Source: Mucilaginibacter sp. OK283 (GTDB taxonomy: Bacteria; Bacteroidota; Bacteroidia; Sphingobacteriales; Sphingobacteriaceae). Taken from it: a stretch of 64,000 nt of DNA. The position numbers and the translations under genes were made by a program. The notes below the pieces were generated by a model. It was not told the DNA's origin. It worked only from the letters and a program-made list of their open reading frames with translations, and did not search any database. Positions 1-8,448 of this stretch are shown here, piece after piece; positions within the stretch are counted from its first letter, which is position 1; every line of letters starts with the position of its first letter. The stretch is from positions 1-64,000 of the forward strand of contig NZ_FODR01000011.1 of NCBI RefSeq assembly GCF_900110415.1, read 5' to 3'.

Positions 1-79
1 TGTGAACTTCCTAACTTCGTTTTAATCAATAGTTCAAAGAACGGACGAACAGGCTCACGTCTGTATAATAGTCTCAATA

Positions 80-118
80 GTTGCGCAACGACCACTAACC
101 GGTAAATGGGGATTGTGC
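80..118. promoter_or_regulatory. candidate operator region of the AraC gene
   Basis: A perfect 10-bp palindrome GTTGCGCAAC (80-89) is followed by ACTAACCGG (94-102) and ATTGTGC (112-118). The last two blocks recur at 1053-1070 in front of the next gene, with different spacing. This suggests binding sites for the AraC protein encoded between them. Binding is inferred. Confidence 0.35.
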
Positions 119-141
119 ATTTACGGCAAGTTTTAACTTTG
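113..141 (+). promoter_or_regulatory. promoter of AraC-family gene
   Basis: TTG at 113-115 is followed after 18 nt by TAACTTTG (134-141). This fits the Bacteroidota sigma-A pattern TTG-N(about 19)-TAnnTTTG. Transcription would start about 40 nt upstream of the ATG at 187. The -33 element lies inside the ATTGTGC block that recurs upstream of the downstream hydrolase gene. Confidence 0.5.
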
Positions 142-186
142 TGCTTTGACGCTTCTTTAGTACTTTGGAAGTTCGTTTGATCAACC

Positions 187-1047
187 ATGAAACTTACACT
201 AAGAGAGGAAAGCACCGGCGGCGAATTGCTGCTTTTTAAAGAAGAAGCGGGTTTTGACCGCCTGTTTTTTAGCAGGGATAGGTTCAATAAGTATTTTACC
301 ATCGCCTGGAACCCCGGAGAACGCCAGACTGTTACCATTGACGGCACCAAATATGATTTCCCGGCCAATTCCCTGCTGACCCTTTTGTTTAACCAAACTT
401 TCAGCTTTGAAAATTCTGCAGGCATCGTTGCCTGGCAGTTTAACCGGGAATTTTACTGTATCATCGATCATGACAGCGAAGTAAGCTGCGTAGGCTTCCT
501 GTTCAGCAGTACCGATCATATGTTTGTTCAGTTAAATGACCCTGCACAACAAAAGCTAAAATTGCTGTCAGATGTTTTCATCGACGAATTTCAAACCTCA
601 GACAATATTCAGAATGAAATGCTGCTGGTACTGCTCAAACGCCTCATCATTTATGTGACCCGGCTGGCAAAATCCGGTTATATACCGGTCAAAAAGTTGC
701 AGGACGAAAGGTTTCATATCATTAGAAAATTCAACCTCCTGGTCGAAGCTAATTTCAAAACAGAGCACTCCGTTAGTTTTTATGCCGATGTGCTTTGCAA
801 GTCGCCTAAAACCTTATCCAACCTTTTTGCCATTTTCAATCAGAAGACCCCATCACAGATCATCCAGGAAAGGATCACGGTAGAGGCTAAGCGGCTTTTG
901 TCCTATACCGACAGGTCGGTAAAGCACATTACCTTCGAACTCGGGTTTGAAGATGTGCCCTACTTCTCCAACTTCTTCAAAAAAAATGCCGGCCTATCGC
1001 CATCGGACTTCAGAAATTCGCCAAAAGATTCCAAAGAAGGGAAATAG
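187..1047 (+). CDS. AraC family transcriptional regulator
   Basis: Cytoplasmic DNA-binding regulator of 286 residues. The C-terminal third (about 180-280) carries the two helix-turn-helix units of the AraC/XylS family, including the SVSFYADVLCKSPKTLSN segment and the typical end FEDVPYFSNFFKKNAGLSPSDFR. The N-terminal part has no signal peptide or membrane segment and would be the effector-binding or dimerisation domain; its ligand cannot be read from sequence. It is followed in the same direction, 95 nt later, by an exported alpha/beta hydrolase whose upstream region shares sequence blocks with this gene's own promoter. That suggests the regulator controls both. The start is the first ATG after a good promoter. 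Confidence 0.9.
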   Translation: MKLTLREESTGGELLLFKEEAGFDRLFFSRDRFNKYFTIAWNPGERQTVTIDGTKYDFPANSLLTLLFNQTFSFENSAGIVAWQFNREFYCIIDHDSEVSCVGFLFSSTDHMFVQLNDPAQQKLKLLSDVFIDEFQTSDNIQNEMLLVLLKRLIIYVTRLAKSGYIPVKKLQDERFHIIRKFNLLVEANFKTEHSVSFYADVLCKSPKTLSNLFAIFNQKTPSQIIQERITVEAKRLLSYTDRSVKHITFELGFEDVPYFSNFFKKNAGLSPSDFRNSPKDSKEGK

Positions 1048-1052
1048 TCACA

Positions 1053-1070
1053 ACTAACCGGGAATTGTGC
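1053..1070. promoter_or_regulatory. repeat of the AraC-upstream blocks, before the hydrolase
   Basis: ACTAACCGG (1053-1061) and ATTGTGC (1064-1070) repeat the blocks seen at 94-102 and 112-118. An AACTTTG follows at 1098-1104, as at 135-141. The gap from ATTGTGC to AACTTTG is 27 nt here and 16 nt there, a difference of 11 nt or about one helical turn. Candidate shared regulatory site. Confidence 0.35.
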
Positions 1071-1142
1071 CTATGGTCTCCGGTCGCTTTTCACCGCAAC
1101 TTTGTATCGTTGATCCAAACAAAAAAACTCAACGACAAAATC

Positions 1143-1937
1143 ATGAAAAAGCAAACATTAAAGAATTCATTAAAAGGCGGCATTGTAGCCTTAACAGTTG
1201 CGTTAGCTACAGTAACAGGCACAGTAACTGAAGCAGCTGCACAAGCAGTAAAAAATGTAGTATTGGTACATGGTGCCTTTGCAGATGGTTCCGGGTATAG
1301 AGCCCTGTACGCCGTACTAACCAAAAAAGGATACCATGTAACAGTAGTACAAAATCCGCTGACTTCGCTCGAGGACGACGTAACTGCCACAAAAACAGCC
1401 CTGGACAAACAGGATGGCCCTGCAATTTTAGTAGGACATTCATGGGGAGGAGCTGTAATTACAGAGGCGGGTAATCACCCTAAGGTAGCTGCCCTTGTAT
1501 ATATCGCCGCTTTCCAGCCAGACAATGGCGAATCTGCCCTGCAATGGCTTCAAACGGCCGCTCCGGCTCCGGAAAACGGCGTTCTTGCTCCTGATGATAA
1601 GGGGATTGTATACTATGACAAAGATAAATATCACGCCGGCTTTTGTGCTGATATCAGTAAAGAAGAAGCAGATTTCATGTATGCTTCCCAGGGCGCCTTC
1701 TACGCAAAGGGTTTTATAACGCCCATTACTCATGCTGCATGGAGAGACAAACCTGCTTATGGCCTTATTGCCACAGAAGATAAAAGCATTGCCCCGGAAA
1801 TTCAACAGGCGATGTACAAACGTTCCAATACCAAAGTTACCGAGATAAAGGGGAGCCATGTCATATTCATGTCGCAACCCGAAAAAGTGGCGGCAGTTAT
1901 TATAGAAGCCGCAACAAAAGGCGCTCAGAAAAAATAA
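1143..1937 (+). CDS. exported alpha/beta hydrolase
   Basis: Hydrolase of 264 residues counted from the ATG at 1143. This start is preferred over one 26 codons upstream because it opens directly with a signal peptide (MKKQ..., hydrophobic core about 13-27, AAAQA at 31-35). The mature protein starts with the fold's first strand and oxyanion-loop motif VLVHGAF (about 40-46). The nucleophile elbow is GHSWGG with Ser100. Asp213 (in ATEDKS) and His239 (in KGSHV) are suitably placed to complete the catalytic triad. Family members are esterases or related hydrolases; the substrate is unknown. It acts outside the cytoplasm, probably in the periplasm. It lies downstream of the AraC gene and may be its target. 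Confidence 0.85.
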   Translation: MKKQTLKNSLKGGIVALTVALATVTGTVTEAAAQAVKNVVLVHGAFADGSGYRALYAVLTKKGYHVTVVQNPLTSLEDDVTATKTALDKQDGPAILVGHSWGGAVITEAGNHPKVAALVYIAAFQPDNGESALQWLQTAAPAPENGVLAPDDKGIVYYDKDKYHAGFCADISKEEADFMYASQGAFYAKGFITPITHAAWRDKPAYGLIATEDKSIAPEIQQAMYKRSNTKVTEIKGSHVIFMSQPEKVAAVIIEAATKGAQKK

Positions 1938-2131
1938 CTTAAGCTGGTGTTAAGATGGGTGAACTGCTTAAGACAGTCACATGTTCGATATACTGACAGC
2001 TATAAACATAATTTTAAAAACTGCAGATGACTAGTTCTGCGGTTTAAATAATGGTAAAAGTCTCTCTTAAATTTCCAATTCGTCGCAACTTCTCAATAAA
2101 TTGGTTAAAAAAACACCGCTCTCTGAAGCTT

Positions 2132-2160
2132 AAGCCCCGCACCTCTGCGAGGCTTTTTTT
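2132..2160 (+). terminator. rho-independent terminator
   Basis: Stem AAGCC/GGCTT extended by CGCA/TGCG around a CCTC loop, with one C-A mismatch, followed by a run of T (2156-2160). It lies about 195 nt past the hydrolase stop and probably ends that transcript or a small RNA between them. Confidence 0.75.
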
Positions 2161-2389
2161 ATGCCTTATGGATTTCTGCATTTATATCCTGCATTATCTC
2201 CCTTATTTAAAGGTCAGAACGGGAAAAGTCATTACCGAATTAAGCAATGGCAAAATTTGAGAAAATGGCATTTTATCGTGCCTCTTTTTAAGTTGCCCCA
2301 ACAATGCCCCCCTTTAGGGATGGCGCTTACAAAATATTAAGCCATCCAGGTGCCTTTATTACAGTTTAGGCGCATCGTCGCGCATAAAA

Positions 2390-2405
2390 TCGCAATCGAT
2401 TGCGA
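2390..2405. promoter_or_regulatory. 16-bp perfect palindrome, LacI-type operator candidate
   Basis: TCGCAATCGATTGCGA is its own reverse complement and has the CG-centred form typical of LacI-family operators. It covers the -33 TTG (2400-2402) of the promoter driving PUL 1, so a bound protein would block polymerase. LacI-type genes lie at 45.2 kb and 63.1 kb. Which protein binds here is unknown. Confidence 0.6.
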
Positions 2406-2429
2406 AAAATAATTCAAAACCTACCTTTT
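2400..2429 (+). promoter_or_regulatory. promoter of PUL 1
   Basis: TTG (2400-2402), a 19-nt spacer, then TACCTTTT (2422-2429), 7 of 8 to TAnnTTTG counting the free positions. The predicted leader is about 250 nt. The -33 element sits in the palindrome at 2390-2405. Confidence 0.5.
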
Positions 2430-2684
2430 TAGCGCTTCTATAGCTGAAATTAATCTATTATTTATTTTTTATTAATGATCGCCTCTTCTTTTGTGTTAGT
2501 AAAACAAACCAATTATAGCACCTGCCAGCACTCATAAAGGCCCAGGTGATTTATTAACCAACCAAATTAAGATCATGTACCGTTACGCACCTAACCCGCC
2601 GTAAGTATGCCGCTGCACGCGCTATTTATTGCCCTAACGAGGTAACCAAAACCAATTAAACTTAACCATTAACAGAGAGACAAT

Positions 2685-5600
2685 ATGAAAAAACTTAGAT
2701 ACTTACTTATACTCCTCTTCCTTTTCCCGCTTGGTTTGTTAGCCCAGCAAACTTCTATCAGCGGAAAGGTCATTGATTTAACCGATGGGTCGGCGCTTCC
2801 GGGGGTAAGTGTAAAAATTAAAGGCACTACCGCCGGTGCCATAACTGATGTTGCAGGAAAGTTTACCCTGAACGTTACAAACGCCCAGGTGATTTTGCAG
2901 GTATCATATATAGGTTACCTTACCAAAGAGGTAGTTGTAAAAGATATAAAAGGCGGTATTATCGCTTTAACTGCAACTAACAAAACCCTTGATGAAGTGG
3001 TAGTTGTAGGCTACGGTGTTCAAAAAAGAGCAACCATAACCGGTTCTGTATCTACACTACAAAGCAAAGAGATTGTAACAACCAAAAACGAAAGTGTTAT
3101 AAACATGCTTAGTGGTAAAATACCTGGCGTACGCATTGTTCAAACAACTGCCGAACCGGGATCTTTCGCCAACAATTTAAATATCAGGGGCTTCACAAGC
3201 GCTCCATTGGTTGTAATTGATGGTGTAATTGGCGGCGACCAATCAACAATAGGCCGGATGGACCCCAATGAAATTGAAAGTGTTTCTGTGCTGAAAGACG
3301 CTGCTGCATCTATATACGGTATAAGGGCTGCAGGCGGTGCCATTTTAATAACCACAAAAAAAGGCGGAAAAAACGGCAATATCAACATCAATTACTCAGT
3401 TAATAATGCTATCCAAACCTTTTTAGGTATGCCGCAGGGTGTAGGCGCTGTTGACTACATGATGCTGACCAATGAAAAAGTTAAACGCGATTTTGCCAAT
3501 AATTTTGTATCCAATGTAACTCCGCAATATTCATATGCCGATATAAAACCATGGCTTGATGGCACTTACAAATCGGCCGACTGGATAGGTATGGTTTTCA
3601 GGAAAACAGCCAACCAAATACAGCATAATTTAAATATTGATGGCGGAAACGACAAAATAAGCTATTTCTTCAACTTTGGTTATCAACGGCAGGATGGTGT
3701 TTTTAAAACCGGGGATTTAAACTATAATAAGTATAATTTCCGCTCAAACGTTACGGCTAATATAACAAAAGGGCTAAAAGCGCAGGTATTAACATCGGCC
3801 TGGATGGATGAAAAAAACATGCCTTACACCGATGAATGGACTATTTATAAATACACCTGGAACCAAATACCTACACACCAGATATATGCTAATGATAATC
3901 CTTTATACCCCGCTGTAATTGATGATAACATGAACCCTTCTATCATAACCGATGCCGACAAAGTAGGTTCAAAAAGAAGCCGGAATAAAAGCATTACCAG
4001 CCAGCTAAACTTAACCTATGATATTCCAGGTATAAAGGGATTAAGTGCAAAGGCCTTATTTAATATTGATTATGGGGTTAATGATTACAATCAAATAAAA
4101 AAGACATTCTCTTTATATACTTACAAAGCAGCCGATGATACGTATATACCAAGTGTGGTTAATTCACCTTCGGGCATAACCCGCGCTTATTATACCCACT
4201 TGAATACCTTAAGCCAGGTAACGTTAAATTATGCCCATACCTTTTTTGATGACCACCACATCACAGCTATGGCTACCTATGAGCAAAGCCATGAAACTGC
4301 CGATAACTTTAATGCTTACCGGGATACCGAGATTCCGGTAGAATATTTGTTTGGCGGCCTTCAAAATTCCAATATGTACGGTGGTATGGATGCCAACGCT
4401 TTACAGGACCAGGCCCACAGGAGTATTATAGGACGGTTCAATTATGATTTTAAAGGAAAGTATCTTGCCGAATTCAGCTTTCGACGGGATGGCACCAGTT
4501 TGTATAAACCGGGCGCCGATCAATATGGTTTCTTCCCGGGCGCGTCAGTGGGCTGGGTTTTAACCAAAGAAAACTTTTTCCGCAAACTGATTTCAGAAAA
4601 CATCCTTTCCAATTTAAAGCTCAGGGCTTCTTACGGCCGGGTTGGCGACGAGAAGGGTAACGCATTCAATTATGTTAACGGTTATACCTACCCGGTAAAC
4701 AACTACATTTTTGGTGCAAGCGCGGTAAATGGGTCAGCGCCAAAACTTGGCAACCCTGGTTTAACATGGCCAATAAGTACTATAAAGAATATAGCCGTTG
4801 ATTTTGGTTTGTTTGGTGGAAAAGTTGACGGAACTATTGAAGTTTTCAGAAACGACAGGACCGGATTACCCGCCACACCTTCGGTTGCATTACCCGGAAC
4901 AGTGGGTGCAGCTGTGCCACAAATCAATTATGAAAGCGACCGGGTACAGGGTTTAGATTTTAACCTATCGTACAGGAACACCTTTGGCCAGGTGGGCGTA
5001 AACCTTACCGGTAATATAGGCACAACCCGCCTGAAGAAAATGAAAGTTCTGCGCAGTAATTCGGGTAACGAGTATTTAAACTGGAAAGAGAACCAAACAG
5101 ACAGGTATCAGAATGTTTGGTGGGGGCCGGAGTATGCCGGGCAGTTTACCACCTACAAGCAAATTTATAATTATGGCGTAAACACAGGTGGTGGCAATAA
5201 CAATACAATTCCCGGCGACTATTACTACAAAGACTGGAATGGTGACGGCGTTATAGATGATAAGGACAGCCACCCTATTGCAACTACCGATATCCCCCTG
5301 TACAACTATGGTTTTACCGTAGGCTTAAGCTACAAAGGTTTTGATATGAACATGCTGTTGCAAGGCGCTGCCGGTGTTTACGTACAATACGGCGAACAAT
5401 TTGCCGAGCCGCTGATGTATGGCAGAAGCGCTTTAACACGTTTCCTTGACAGCTGGCACACGGCAGACCCTTCGGCAAACGTTTTTGACCCCAATACACA
5501 ATGGGTACCAGGCTATTACCCTGCAATGGGTTCGCCTGCCGCACAGGGCACAAAAGCTATACAAAACGCCAGTTACCTGCGTATAAAAACATTGGAATTT

Positions 5601-5822
5601 GGTTATTCATTATCTCCTGCAATACTGAAAAGCATAGGCGTTAGAAAACTCAGGGTATATGCAAACAGCTACAACCTGCTAACATTTACCGGGTTAAAGA
5701 ATTACGATCCTGAGCACCAGGGCCCCAACCCAAGAGATAACGGTGATTTCAGCAAAGCTTTCGCAGGCTACACCTACCCGATGAACCGGACTTTTAACCT
5801 GGGAGCAAACGTTTCCTTTTAA
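2685..5822 (+). CDS. SusC/RagA family TonB-dependent outer-membrane transporter
   Basis: Outer-membrane importer of 1045 residues that takes oligosaccharides from its SusD partner into the periplasm using TonB energy. Signal peptide 1-20 (...LGLLAQ). CarboxypepD_reg-like domain about 22-105 (ISGKVIDLTDGSALPGVSV). The plug begins at VVVVGYGVQKRATITGSV (about 105) and contains the SusC hallmarks IRGF, PLVVIDGV, VLKDAAASIYG and GAILITTKKG. The rest is the 22-strand barrel, ending in NLGANVSF with the usual terminal Phe. There is no STN domain, so no direct FecR-type signalling is expected. First gene of a + strand cluster with SusD 61 nt downstream. Confidence 0.97.
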   Translation: MKKLRYLLILLFLFPLGLLAQQTSISGKVIDLTDGSALPGVSVKIKGTTAGAITDVAGKFTLNVTNAQVILQVSYIGYLTKEVVVKDIKGGIIALTATNKTLDEVVVVGYGVQKRATITGSVSTLQSKEIVTTKNESVINMLSGKIPGVRIVQTTAEPGSFANNLNIRGFTSAPLVVIDGVIGGDQSTIGRMDPNEIESVSVLKDAAASIYGIRAAGGAILITTKKGGKNGNININYSVNNAIQTFLGMPQGVGAVDYMMLTNEKVKRDFANNFVSNVTPQYSYADIKPWLDGTYKSADWIGMVFRKTANQIQHNLNIDGGNDKISYFFNFGYQRQDGVFKTGDLNYNKYNFRSNVTANITKGLKAQVLTSAWMDEKNMPYTDEWTIYKYTWNQIPTHQIYANDNPLYPAVIDDNMNPSIITDADKVGSKRSRNKSITSQLNLTYDIPGIKGLSAKALFNIDYGVNDYNQIKKTFSLYTYKAADDTYIPSVVNSPSGITRAYYTHLNTLSQVTLNYAHTFFDDHHITAMATYEQSHETADNFNAYRDTEIPVEYLFGGLQNSNMYGGMDANALQDQAHRSIIGRFNYDFKGKYLAEFSFRRDGTSLYKPGADQYGFFPGASVGWVLTKENFFRKLISENILSNLKLRASYGRVGDEKGNAFNYVNGYTYPVNNYIFGASAVNGSAPKLGNPGLTWPISTIKNIAVDFGLFGGKVDGTIEVFRNDRTGLPATPSVALPGTVGAAVPQINYESDRVQGLDFNLSYRNTFGQVGVNLTGNIGTTRLKKMKVLRSNSGNEYLNWKENQTDRYQNVWWGPEYAGQFTTYKQIYNYGVNTGGGNNNTIPGDYYYKDWNGDGVIDDKDSHPIATTDIPLYNYGFTVGLSYKGFDMNMLLQGAAGVYVQYGEQFAEPLMYGRSALTRFLDSWHTADPSANVFDPNTQWVPGYYPAMGSPAAQGTKAIQNASYLRIKTLEFGYSLSPAILKSIGVRKLRVYANSYNLLTFTGLKNYDPEHQGPNPRDNGDFSKAFAGYTYPMNRTFNLGANVSF

Positions 5823-5883
5823 ACTGCTGAGCATCTCATGAGCGCTTTTAAAAAGCGAATTATTAACGAATAACTATTGACAC

Positions 5884-7701
5884 ATGAAAAGTATACATAA
5901 ATTTATTATAGCAATATCTATCAGCGTAGGAGCTTCGCTAACTTCCTGCCAAAAGCTGAATATTGCGCCAACCAATATCTTTACCCCCGATATTATATAT
6001 GACAGCGAGGCCGGTGTTAAGTCGTTTTTAGCAACCATATACCAGAATTTGCCTATTGAAGACTTTAAATACCGGCCCGACCAGGGATTTAAAACAGGGG
6101 GCAACGATTGGGAAAACTTTTACAATTCGGCCTCGGTTACTGGCGAAGAAGTTGGCCCTTTTGGAGGGATGGACATTGGCGGCGGCTTTGGTTACTGGCC
6201 ATATGGCGATATCAGGAATGTAAATATCCTGATAGACGAACTGCCTAAACATGTGGCCAAGCTAAGCCAGCCAACTGTAAATGCCCTTTTGGGCGAAGCC
6301 CATTTTTTAAGGGCATACTATTATTTTGGCCTGGCCAAACGTTATGGCGGCATTCCTATTATAACCGTGCCACAGGATCCGGGCGCCCCGCTGTCAACAC
6401 TCCAGGTACATCGTGATAAAGAACAGGCCGTATGGGATTTCATAGGGGCCGAACTTGATTTGGGTTACCAGATGATGCCCGAAACCAGTGATGCTGGCAG
6501 GGCCAACAGGTATGCCGCAGCCGCATTAAAATCAAGAGCAATGCTGTATGCGGCATGTGTTGCCAGGTACGGCTCGGTAAACTTTGTTGATGGGCCTGCG
6601 CGTACGCAAGGTCTGGTAGGCATCCCTGCAGATAAGGCAACCGCCTATTTCCAGGCGGCCTATGATGCCGCCAAATTGCTGGAAGGCCATTACTCCCTTT
6701 ACAATGCAAATTCAGACAAGGTACAAAACTATGTTGATCTGTTCTTAAAAAACACAAGCCCCGAAAATATTTTTATAAAACAGTATTCTATCGCTACCCA
6801 CACTGCACATAGCTGGGATGCTACCATGTCGCCGCGCTACATGACAGCCAATGCGCTTTCGCGTTCATACCCAACGTTGGATTTTGTAAGGCTTTGGGGA
6901 GAGTTACCGGTAACTAACGGCGATGGTACGCCCAAGCGTTTTGATAACCGTGCCCAATTGATGCAGGGCCTTGAACCAAGATTGCTGGCCACCGTTTATT
7001 TCCCCGGGGCAACCTTAAGGGGGCTCATGTTTGATATGCAAAGGGGCATTTATCCGGCTTTTAGCGGCACAGCTGCCGCCGAGGTTGCAAAACCGGCCAA
7101 TTCCCGCTCATACATACTTGCAGGCGACACAAAAACATTGTACCAGGGCAAACAGGTAATTGGCTTTACCGGCCCATGGACAGGTGGCGACGAACTAACA
7201 CGTACAGGCTTTTATGTGCGCAAATATGTTGACTATAACAAACCCCAGTCGGCAGTTGACCTTAACAGGAGCGAACAGCCCTGGATTGACCTTCGTTATG
7301 GCGAGATTTTGTTAAACCGGGCAGAAGCAGCTATGGAATTGGGCAACACCGGCGATGCATTAACCTCGGTTAACCTGATCAGGAGTCGGGCCGGTGCAAG
7401 CCCTTACGCTTCTATCGATTTGAATAAAGTCCGTAACGAAAGGCGCATGGAACTTGCCTTTGAAAACCAATACTATTGGGATTTAAAAAGATGGCGAACC
7501 GCCGATGTGGTGCTTGACCGTGCGCATTTTAAAGGCTTGATGCCATATTACGTATTGAATGAAAATAAATTCATCTTCTTAGCAGAACCCGAGTTGTTTA
7601 ACCGCGAATATTCTTTCCAGAAGCAATTTTATTATGAAGGAATTCCGGGAGGCGAAATCGGAAAGAACCCTAACCTGCTCCCTAACAATCCAAATTATTA
7701 A
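5884..7701 (+). CDS. SusD/RagB family surface glycan-binding lipoprotein
   Basis: Lipoprotein of 605 residues that forms the lid of the upstream SusC transporter and binds glycan at the cell surface. Signal peptide II with the lipobox Cys22 (SLTSC). The SusD family pattern is clear: the TPR-like N-terminal helices (GEAHFLRAYYYFGLAKRYGGIPII, about 138-161), and near the C-terminus the conserved LRYGEILLNRAEAAMELG, LIRSRAG and ERRMELAFENQYYWDLKRW segments. It lies 61 nt after susC, consistent with co-transcription. The glycan specificity cannot be told from sequence. Confidence 0.96.
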   Translation: MKSIHKFIIAISISVGASLTSCQKLNIAPTNIFTPDIIYDSEAGVKSFLATIYQNLPIEDFKYRPDQGFKTGGNDWENFYNSASVTGEEVGPFGGMDIGGGFGYWPYGDIRNVNILIDELPKHVAKLSQPTVNALLGEAHFLRAYYYFGLAKRYGGIPIITVPQDPGAPLSTLQVHRDKEQAVWDFIGAELDLGYQMMPETSDAGRANRYAAAALKSRAMLYAACVARYGSVNFVDGPARTQGLVGIPADKATAYFQAAYDAAKLLEGHYSLYNANSDKVQNYVDLFLKNTSPENIFIKQYSIATHTAHSWDATMSPRYMTANALSRSYPTLDFVRLWGELPVTNGDGTPKRFDNRAQLMQGLEPRLLATVYFPGATLRGLMFDMQRGIYPAFSGTAAAEVAKPANSRSYILAGDTKTLYQGKQVIGFTGPWTGGDELTRTGFYVRKYVDYNKPQSAVDLNRSEQPWIDLRYGEILLNRAEAAMELGNTGDALTSVNLIRSRAGASPYASIDLNKVRNERRMELAFENQYYWDLKRWRTADVVLDRAHFKGLMPYYVLNENKFIFLAEPELFNREYSFQKQFYYEGIPGGEIGKNPNLLPNNPNY

Positions 7702-7719
7702 GAATTTAAAATTTAAGAT

Positions 7720-8424
7720 ATGAAAAAACTGATTAGCAGAATTTTGGTGGGCGTAGTTATACTGGCAGGTTCTGCATGTACAAAAACAGACAATTACGAT
7801 GGCCCAAACGCCTCATTCCAGGGTAATATAATTTCTTCTGAAGGCGGTAATTTACCAACGTCGGGCGGTAGCACTACAATAAAGCTTCAGCAAATTGGCT
7901 GGACCACCCCACAAACTATCCCAAGTAAGTTTGACGGTACATTTCAGGACACCAAACTTTTTAAAAGCGCATATAAGGTTGTACCTACCGGGGGCGCTTT
8001 TTGGCCAGTTTATGATACCCTGACGGTGAATATTGATAAAGGCACTAAACACGATTTTGTTGTTACTCCGTACATCGTCATTAAAAACTTTACCACCAGT
8101 TTAACCGGCACAACCTTAACCATAAAGTTTGATATTACCGCACCCGTTATTGCAGGGTTGCCAACCATTAAGGATGTGCAGCCTTATGTAAATACAACAA
8201 GGCTGGTAGGTACAGGAGCTTCTATCAGAGACTTCTCGGATTTAAATGCTGTAACCATCAATAAAGAATTTATTGACCTGACTGATGCCCAAAAATCTAT
8301 CACCTTAACTGTGCCCAATCTCATTCCGGGCCGCACATTTTTTGTACGTGCCGGGGTGCGTTTAAGCGATAGTTTCAACAGCTCAAATTTTTCGGAAATA
8401 GTGCAGATAGACGTTCCTAAATAA
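7720..8424 (+). CDS. DUF3823 lipoprotein
   Basis: Lipoprotein of 234 residues with signal peptide II and Cys20 (AGSAC). The start of the mature protein, TDNYDGPNASFQGNIIS, matches the DUF3823 family, small beta-sandwich proteins found almost only beside SusC/SusD pairs in Bacteroidota. The beta-rich remainder would form one or two Ig/fibronectin-like domains. The likely role is an accessory surface glycan-binding or structural part of the SusCD complex (inference from context). It lies 18 nt after SusD. Confidence 0.8.
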   Translation: MKKLISRILVGVVILAGSACTKTDNYDGPNASFQGNIISSEGGNLPTSGGSTTIKLQQIGWTTPQTIPSKFDGTFQDTKLFKSAYKVVPTGGAFWPVYDTLTVNIDKGTKHDFVVTPYIVIKNFTTSLTGTTLTIKFDITAPVIAGLPTIKDVQPYVNTTRLVGTGASIRDFSDLNAVTINKEFIDLTDAQKSITLTVPNLIPGRTFFVRAGVRLSDSFNSSNFSEIVQIDVPK

Positions 8425-8448
8425 TTTAACCTTAAACCAAAAAAGGAA

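Larger units (their letters stand above)
1938..2684. other. intergenic region before PUL 1
   Basis: No convincing gene in 747 nt. It holds a rho-independent terminator (2132-2160), a perfect 16-bp palindrome (2390-2405) overlapping a promoter (2400-2429), and then a long leader of about 250 nt before the susC-like ATG at 2685. A 69-codon reading frame at 2051-2260 runs through the terminator hairpin and is not credible. Confidence 0.7.

Noticed and set aside
2051..2260. 69-codon frame after the hydrolase
   Set aside because: It runs through a clear rho-independent terminator, has no start context or protein-like features, and resembles no family.
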